A stretch of 64,000 bases of DNA from Deltaproteobacteria bacterium HGW-Deltaproteobacteria-4 (GTDB taxonomy: Bacteria; Desulfobacterota; Desulfuromonadia; Desulfuromonadales; UBA2197): positions 62,001 to 126,000 of the forward strand of contig PHAV01000005.1 of assembly GCA_002841765.1 (NCBI GenBank). Direction: 5' to 3'. Below the pieces are notes generated by a model, which saw only the letters and a program-made list of their open reading frames with translations, ran no database searches and was not told where the DNA came from. Both the position numbers and the translations under genes were made by a program. This document shows positions 58,673-64,000 of the stretch, one piece after another. Each line of letters starts with the position of its first letter. Position 1 is the first letter of the stretch.

Positions 58673-60631
58673 TTGTCTCAGGTTGTTTTTTCCAGTTGGG
58701 GTCGCAAGGTTGTCGATCATCGAGTGAGCGGCGGTGATGCCGATCTTGCTTCGCTCAAGCTGAAGTTGAGCGATACTTATCTTGAACAGGGGAAGGTTGG
58801 CGCTTTCTTTGGTTGGGACGGGATCATTGTCCTCGATCGCACTACCGACATTGTCGCCATGGCCGCCGAATATATGACGCGGGTGCAGGAGAAGTATTGC
58901 TGCGCAAAATGTACCCCGGGTAAACGTGGTACGCGGATTTTGCAGGATACGCTGACGCGGATTGTCAGCGGCCAGGGGCAGGAGGCTGATCTCGGCACCA
59001 TCGAAGAGGTCGGCGATCTCCTGCAAAGCTGTAAATGTACCCTGTGTATGACTTCGGTCATCCCGGTCCTTGATACGGTCAAGCATTATCGCGCTGATTA
59101 TCTCGCCTACATTCGCGGTGAGCGGACGTTGCAGCCGGCCAAGGCCTATAAGGAGAAGTTAACCGCTCCTTGTATGGATCGCTGCCCGGCTCATATCGAC
59201 ATCCCCGCTTATATCGAAGAGATCAAAAATTACCGTTTTGACGATTCTCTTGGGGCTATCCGTCGCAACATGCCGATCCCGGCGGTCTGCGGCCGCGTCT
59301 GTCCGCACCCCTGCGAAAAGGCCTGTCGCCGCGCCCTTGTCGACGAACCGGTCAGTATCATGGTCCTCAAGCGGGTCGCTGCCGACCACGAATGGATGCA
59401 TCACAAACAGCCGCCGATGGTTGCCAAGGCGCCAACCGGCAAGAAGGTGATTGTCGTCGGCGCCGGCCCTGCCGGCCTCACCTGCGCTTTCTATCTTGCC
59501 CTCGAAGGGCACAAGGTCAAGATTATCGACATGCTCGGCGAGCCGGGCGGCACTGTGGCGGTCGGTATCCCGGACTACCGGATGCCGCGTCATCTGCTGC
59601 GCCGCGATGCCGAGATTATTGCCAGTCTCGGTGTTGAGGTCGAATACGGCGTCAAGCTTGGTCGTGATGTCTCCCTCAAGCAGTTAAAAGAAGAATATGA
59701 TGCGGTCTTCCTCGGCACCGGCGCCTTCAAGTCTAAACCGATGGGTGTCGAAGGCGAAGATGCCGGCTACGAAGGCTTCTCCCCCGGCGGTATCCACTAC
59801 CTGCGGGCCGTCGCCCTGGGTGAGCCGATTGTCACTCCGAAGCGTGTTATCGTTGTCGGCGGCGGGAATACAGCTATTGACTGCGTCCGCGTTGCCCTGC
59901 GTGAAGGGTGTGAAGATTCGATCCTCGTTTACCGCCGCACCCGCAAGGAGATGCCGGCCGAACCGTATGAGGTCGATGATGCCGAGGAGGAGAACGTCCA
60001 GTTTGAATTCCTGCGTAATCCGACCCGCCTGATCGCTGAAAACAACAAGGTTGTCGGCGTTGAGGTGGTGGTCATGGCTCTCGGTGAACCGGATGCGTCC
60101 GGCCGTCGCAGTCCGAAGCCGGTCCCCGGCAGCGAATATGTTATCCCCTGCGATCTTGTCATCCCCGCCATCGGTCAGGATCCCGATCTCGATTATCTCG
60201 GGCCGGAAGATTTCGGCATCAAGATGACGAAGTGGAGCAGTATCGTTACCAAAGGCGGCACGATGATGACCGACTGCGCCGGGGTCTTTGCCGGCGGTGA
60301 CTGCGAGTACGGTGCCATGACTGTCGTCGTTGCCGTCGGACACGGACGTCGCGCCGCCCGCGCCATGCATCGTTACCTCTCCGAAGGGAAAGCTTATCTC
60401 GACGACGAGGATGCCATGGAGGATATCGTCAACAACTTTGGCGCCTTCGATCCGAACGAAAATGTCGGGATTATCGGCCACCTGCACCGCGAACATCAGC
60501 CGAAGATCAATGGCGCCGAACGGGCGAAGAATTACGATGAGCTCGAACTCGCCATGCCGGAAAGCCAGGCGGTGCGCGAAGCCGAGCGCTGTCTGCGTTG
60601 CTATCGCGTCGGAATGGTGGCGGTCGCCTGA
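58673..60631 (+). CDS. sfrB: SfrB-like NADPH oxidoreductase subunit (NuoF-type cluster domain fused to GltD-like flavoprotein)
   Basis: The TTG start has AGGAGG five bases upstream. The 652-residue protein has an N-terminal iron-sulfur region like the C-terminus of NuoF (CCAKCTPGKRGTRI and CKCTLC, residues about 75-125). A GltD/DPD-type domain follows, with cluster Cys residues (CMDRCPAHIDIP, CGRVCPHPCEKACRR) and FAD and NADP motifs (VVGAGPAGLTCAF, VVGGGNTAIDCVRVAL). The architecture matches SfrB, the NADPH-binding subunit of the cytoplasmic SfrAB of Geobacter, first purified as a soluble Fe(III) reductase and now thought to balance NADPH with other electron carriers. sfrA follows 79 bases downstream. 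Confidence 0.85.
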   Translation: MSQVVFSSWGRKVVDHRVSGGDADLASLKLKLSDTYLEQGKVGAFFGWDGIIVLDRTTDIVAMAAEYMTRVQEKYCCAKCTPGKRGTRILQDTLTRIVSGQGQEADLGTIEEVGDLLQSCKCTLCMTSVIPVLDTVKHYRADYLAYIRGERTLQPAKAYKEKLTAPCMDRCPAHIDIPAYIEEIKNYRFDDSLGAIRRNMPIPAVCGRVCPHPCEKACRRALVDEPVSIMVLKRVAADHEWMHHKQPPMVAKAPTGKKVIVVGAGPAGLTCAFYLALEGHKVKIIDMLGEPGGTVAVGIPDYRMPRHLLRRDAEIIASLGVEVEYGVKLGRDVSLKQLKEEYDAVFLGTGAFKSKPMGVEGEDAGYEGFSPGGIHYLRAVALGEPIVTPKRVIVVGGGNTAIDCVRVALREGCEDSILVYRRTRKEMPAEPYEVDDAEEENVQFEFLRNPTRLIAENNKVVGVEVVVMALGEPDASGRRSPKPVPGSEYVIPCDLVIPAIGQDPDLDYLGPEDFGIKMTKWSSIVTKGGTMMTDCAGVFAGGDCEYGAMTVVVAVGHGRRAARAMHRYLSEGKAYLDDEDAMEDIVNNFGAFDPNENVGIIGHLHREHQPKINGAERAKNYDELELAMPESQAVREAERCLRCYRVGMVAVA

Positions 60632-60710
60632 GATCGCCCTGCCGGATGCCGGCCTTGACCGGAACAAAATCCTTTGTTGAATTATTGCTTAAAGACGAGA
60701 GAGCCGATTC

Positions 60711-63149
60711 ATGATCACTCTGAAGATTAACGGACAGACGGTCCAGATCGAAAAGGACGCCACCATCCTCGCGGCGGCCGAGAAGACCGGCATTCGCATC
60801 CCCACCTTGTGCTATCTCAAGAAGGTCTCACCCACCGGCGCCTGCCGCATCTGTGTGGTCGATGTCAAAGGCGCCGAGAAGCCGATGGCCTCGTGCCATA
60901 CTCCGGCGGAAGAAGGGATGGAGGTCACCACCGAGTCGCCGCGCCTGAGTAAAATCCGCAAACAGGTGATCGAACTCCTCCTCGTCAATCATCCCCTCGA
61001 CTGTCCGGTCTGCGATGCTGCCGGCGAGTGCGAGCTGCAGAATATCTGTTATGAGCACGACGTTACGACTCAGCCCTTTGTTGCCGAGGATGTCAACGCC
61101 GATGCAATCACCGGCTGGCCGCTCATTGAGCAGGTTCCCAACCGCTGCGTGATGTGCGAAAAGTGTGTCAAGGTTTGTCACGAAGTCATCGGGGCCGATG
61201 CCCTTTGTGTCAATCTCAAGGGGGATCGCGCCTTTATCGACAAGAACCTCGCCAAGTGCGAATTTTGCGGCAACTGCGTTCAAGTCTGTCCGACCGGGAC
61301 GATGATTTCCAAACCCTTCAAATTTCAGGCGCGCGGCTGGGAGCTGAGCAAGGTGCCGAGCACCTGCACCAGCTGTGGCAGTCAGTGTCAGATCGAACTC
61401 AACGTCAAGAATAACCGTCTCTTCCGGGTGACCTCAACGGACGGAGTGACCTGCAACGACGGAAATCTCTGCTTTAACGGCTTCTTTGGTAGTGATTATG
61501 TCCATTCGCCGTTGCGCCTGACCGCGCCGTTGCTTAAAAGTGGCAACCGGCAGCGTCGCGTCGATTGGGACGAAGCCTTGAACGCTGCTGCCACCGCACT
61601 GCAAAGCGGCAAGGTCGCCGGTATTGCCGGTAATCGTCTGACCAATGAAGAGGCTTTCCTTTTTCAGCACCTCTTCCATCAAGGACTAGGCTGCAACGAT
61701 TTCGACAGCGAGTCCAGGTTCGGGATCCAGCGGGCCTATGATCTTCTGCAAACCCACTTTGGGATGCAGGGCGGGACGTTTGGTCTCGATCGCATCGCTG
61801 CGGCGTCGGCGGTCCTGGTCATCGGCGCCGATCCGACGGCCGAAGCGCCGGCTGTCGACTGGCTGACCCAGCAGGCCTGTCGCAAAAATGACGGAAAGAT
61901 GGTCGTCGTCAATGCCCGCACAATTAAGCTCAGCCAGTACGCCAACGTACCGATGACCTGTCGTCCTGGCAGCGAAGGGATCGTCGCCGGCGCTCTCGCT
62001 CGCTTGATCCTTGATCAGGGGCTGGCGGATAGTGGCTGGCTCGCCGCCAAGGTTGCGAACCTTGCTGAACTCCGCGCTGCTTTGGCCGGCGTCAACATCG
62101 ATCAGGCGGCTGCAGCCTGCGGCGTCAGCCGTGCCCTCCTGGAAGAAGCCGCCGAACTTCTCGGGCGCGCCCCTTCCGTTGCCATTGTCTTTGGCGGCGA
62201 CATCTACCGCGAGTCGCAGTTTGCCGGGACGATCGGTGCCATTCTCAACTTAGCGCTGATCAGTGGTGCCCTGCAGGGTGAAAGTGGCGGTCTCTATCCG
62301 ATCGGCGCCGGTGCCAACAGCCAGGGGTTGCTGAAGATGGGGGTGGCGAGTGATCTCTTCCCCGGCGGGCAGAAGGCACCGACTTCGGGACGCGACCTCG
62401 GCGAGATCTTGGTTGCCATTGAAACCGGAGAAGTGCGCACTCTCTTTGTTACTGGCGCGAACCCCTTGGCCTTTCCAGAGAGCGGGCGTTGGCAAAAAGC
62501 TCTGGCTCAACTCGACTCCTTGATTGTGCAGGATTGCCTTGCCTCGGAATTGACTGATATGGCGCAGATTGTCCTCCCCGGCGCCTCCTTTGTCGAGAAG
62601 AGCGGTACTGTCACCTCCTCGGCCCACAAGATCAGTACTTTAGCTGCGGCGATTGCCCCTGTTGGCTCCGCTCGCCCCGATCAACAAATTCTCGGTGATC
62701 TCCTTGCCCGGATCGCTCCGGCTGCCGTCCTCGATCCTGTCCAGTTGGCAGCGGAAGTTGCCCGTTGCAGCGTTCTTTCCGCGTTGCCCTCGACTTTGCG
62801 GGCGGCGCCAATGCCGCTCGCCGAGCCGCTGCCATCTCCAGTCCTCCTTGCCGGTAAAGATCTTTATTATGCGGCGGCGACCAACAGTGCCTCAGCGGCG
62901 AGTCATGTCGTCGTTCCCGGCGGCTACATTGCCCTTAATCCGACTGATGCCGCGGGACTTGGCGTCAAGGCCGGCGAAAAGCTCAAAATCACTTCAAAAC
63001 AGGGGATTCTCGAAGGATCGGTACATCTCCTGGCTACGGTCCCGGCCGGTGTCTGTTTCGTCCCTTACAATTGTGCGGATGTCAATGTGCAGGCGATTCT
63101 TCCCTCTTTTGGCTCCAACACTGAAACGGTCACGCTCAGCAAGGCTTGA
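60711..63149 (+). CDS. sfrA: SfrA-like NADPH oxidoreductase subunit (NuoG/formate dehydrogenase-like)
   Basis: The 812-residue protein has a 2Fe-2S domain (about 1-80, CYLKKVSPTGACRIC), a His-Cys 4Fe-4S segment (NHPLDCPVCDAAGECELQ), two 4Fe-4S ferredoxin sites (CVMCEKCVKVCH and CEFCGNCVQVCP) and a molybdopterin-oxidoreductase-like domain with an additional cluster (CTSCGSQCQIEL). A C-terminal molybdopterin dinucleotide-binding-like fold ends the chain. NuoG-type domains may lack the cofactor. This is the expected partner of SfrB. GAGAG lies before the ATG. It is followed by a strong bidirectional terminator. Confidence 0.86.
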   Translation: MITLKINGQTVQIEKDATILAAAEKTGIRIPTLCYLKKVSPTGACRICVVDVKGAEKPMASCHTPAEEGMEVTTESPRLSKIRKQVIELLLVNHPLDCPVCDAAGECELQNICYEHDVTTQPFVAEDVNADAITGWPLIEQVPNRCVMCEKCVKVCHEVIGADALCVNLKGDRAFIDKNLAKCEFCGNCVQVCPTGTMISKPFKFQARGWELSKVPSTCTSCGSQCQIELNVKNNRLFRVTSTDGVTCNDGNLCFNGFFGSDYVHSPLRLTAPLLKSGNRQRRVDWDEALNAAATALQSGKVAGIAGNRLTNEEAFLFQHLFHQGLGCNDFDSESRFGIQRAYDLLQTHFGMQGGTFGLDRIAAASAVLVIGADPTAEAPAVDWLTQQACRKNDGKMVVVNARTIKLSQYANVPMTCRPGSEGIVAGALARLILDQGLADSGWLAAKVANLAELRAALAGVNIDQAAAACGVSRALLEEAAELLGRAPSVAIVFGGDIYRESQFAGTIGAILNLALISGALQGESGGLYPIGAGANSQGLLKMGVASDLFPGGQKAPTSGRDLGEILVAIETGEVRTLFVTGANPLAFPESGRWQKALAQLDSLIVQDCLASELTDMAQIVLPGASFVEKSGTVTSSAHKISTLAAAIAPVGSARPDQQILGDLLARIAPAAVLDPVQLAAEVARCSVLSALPSTLRAAPMPLAEPLPSPVLLAGKDLYYAAATNSASAASHVVVPGGYIALNPTDAAGLGVKAGEKLKITSKQGILEGSVHLLATVPAGVCFVPYNCADVNVQAILPSFGSNTETVTLSKA

Positions 63150-63190
63150 ACATTGTTATTTTAGAAATTTCTATAAAATTCTACACTTTC

Positions 63191-63236
63191 AAAAAAAGCC
63201 GCCGCCTTGAGATCAATCGAGGCGGCGGCTTTTTTT
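63191..63236. terminator. Bidirectional rho-independent terminator
   Basis: GCCGCCGCCT pairs with AGGCGGCGGC, flanked by seven A residues on the left and seven T residues on the right. It ends the sfrA transcript and can also end the convergent transketolase transcript. Confidence 0.9.
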
Positions 63237-63409
63237 GTGGCAGAACGTTCAGTATGAGATTGCCTTCGTCCGTAGAATCACCGGTTCCTCGACCAGCAGA
63301 GCCTTAAATGGATCAGATATGATTTGATGAGCCGAGACGACTCGTCCCCCCCGAGCACAGTGACGGGGAGGACGAGAAGGTGAGCAGCAGAGTGAGAAAG
63401 CGGATGAAG

Positions 63410-64000
63410 CTAGCCGCGCAGCAGTTGGCGGGCCTTTTCGACGATGTTGGCGCTGGTGAAACCGAAGCGGCGCAGGACTTCATCGCCGGGGGCGGATTCG
63501 CCGAAGTGATCGACGCCGATGCTGAGGCCGCTGTCGCCGACATAGCGGCTCCAGCCGAAGGTGCAGCCGGCTTCGATAGAGATACGTTTCTTTACGGTCG
63601 GCGGCAGGACGCTGGCGCGGTATTCCGCGCTCTGCGCTTCGAAGCGTTCCCAGGAGGGCATGCTGACGAGGCGGGCGGCAACGCCGGATGCGGTCAGCTC
63701 CTTCCAGGCATCGTGGGCCTGATGGAGTTCGGCACCGGTGGCGATGAGGATGATCTCCGGCCGGCCGTTGGCGGCATCGGCGAGGATGTAGGCGCCCTGC
63801 TGCACTCCGCTCGCCGGGGCGAGGACGGAGCGGTCGAGGATCGGCAGGTTCTGCCGGCTCATCAGCAGGATGACGGGTCCGTCGTTGCGGGTCATGGCGA
63901 TCTTCCAGGCTTCGACTGCTTCGGTGGCATCGGCCGGGCGGAGGATGACAAGATTCGGCATGGCGCGCAGGCTGGCGAGCTGTTCGATCGGCTGATGCGT
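63410..64000 (-). CDS. tkt: Transketolase, C-terminal part (5' end outside the window)
   Basis: The frame stays open to the right edge, giving 196 residues of the C-terminal third. Reading in from the edge it has THQPIEQLASLRAMPNL, the end of the pyrimidine-binding domain, then LILMSRQ-like PVILLMSRQNLPIL. The C-terminal domain follows, with ILIATGAELHQA, RLVSMPSWERFEAQ, RISIEAGCTFGWSRYVG and GVDHFGESAPGDEVLRRFGFT. It transfers two-carbon units between pentose and hexose phosphates with thiamine diphosphate. The catalytic His and ThDP-binding parts are off the window. No gene is seen between it and sfrA. Confidence 0.95.
   Translation of the reverse strand, partial: THQPIEQLASLRAMPNLVILRPADATEAVEAWKIAMTRNDGPVILLMSRQNLPILDRSVLAPASGVQQGAYILADAANGRPEIILIATGAELHQAHDAWKELTASGVAARLVSMPSWERFEAQSAEYRASVLPPTVKKRISIEAGCTFGWSRYVGDSGLSIGVDHFGESAPGDEVLRRFGFTSANIVEKARQLLRG

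Overview
The window looks like chromosome of a Desulfuromonadales/Geobacterales bacterium, an anaerobic respirer related to Geobacter, Pelobacter or Desulfuromonas. This is inferred from gene content: an SfrAB-type NADPH/Fe(III) oxidoreductase pair, a nine-haem c / b-type membrane cytochrome resembling CbcL, a radical SAM-DUF2344 fusion next to rng, and a fused cobA-hemD in a hemA-hemC cluster. Most of the window has moderately high GC. The stretch from about 38.1 to 46.1 kb is visibly more AT-rich. No rRNA, tRNA, CRISPR array or complete insertion sequence was seen.

Layout. 0-1.3 kb: end of gpmI, then comF. 1.3-12.8 kb: an envelope module made of a tonB-histidine kinase-response regulator operon (minus strand), facing a TPR lipoprotein and a TonB-dependent receptor (plus strand), followed by an LVIVD-repeat protein (minus). 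12.9-23.3 kb: minus-strand housekeeping genes (pgeF, rluD, a small conserved gene, rng, the radical SAM fusion, lhgO, a U32 peptidase). 23.4-30.5 kb: plus-strand oxidoreductase, thioesterase and TVP38 protein, then gnd-zwf-pgl (oxidative pentose phosphate pathway) and an ArsS-like radical SAM enzyme. 30.6-38.1 kb: gdhA, priA, a DAHP synthase and a small membrane protein on minus; a cysteine-rich lipoprotein, trmB and truD on plus.

38.1-46.1 kb is the unusual part. A sigma-54 (-24/-12) promoter precedes a NifX-like gene and three genes for roughly 50-residue membrane peptides that share an MKAKSN(H/Y)S start; two of these are a recent tandem duplication. Next come an apparently inactivated IS1595-type transposase-like protein overlapping a CbcL-like cytochrome gene, a small membrane protein, a sigma-54 activator with two cysteine-bearing PAS domains, and a TPR protein. 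On the opposite strand a second -24/-12 promoter precedes another MKAK peptide, a 51-residue membrane peptide and a 95-residue soluble protein with the same MKAKSNY start. An inverted repeat, GTGTTGCA-N9/10-TGCAACAC, lies upstream of both promoters at enhancer distance and again upstream of the activator. I read this as one regulon: a redox- or metal-responsive activator controlling a small-peptide family around a respiratory cytochrome. I do not recognise it as a described system.

46.4-64 kb: acnA, serA, trxA, a SIS-domain gene, then a tetrapyrrole/cytochrome-assembly cluster (precorrin-2 dehydrogenase, ccsA, hemA, hemC, cobA-hemD), rpe and a small lipoprotein, the sfrB-sfrA pair, and the 3' end of a transketolase gene on minus. 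zwf, gnd, pgl, rpe and tkt together supply NADPH and pentoses. SfrAB would use NADPH, and the haem cluster would serve the cytochromes.
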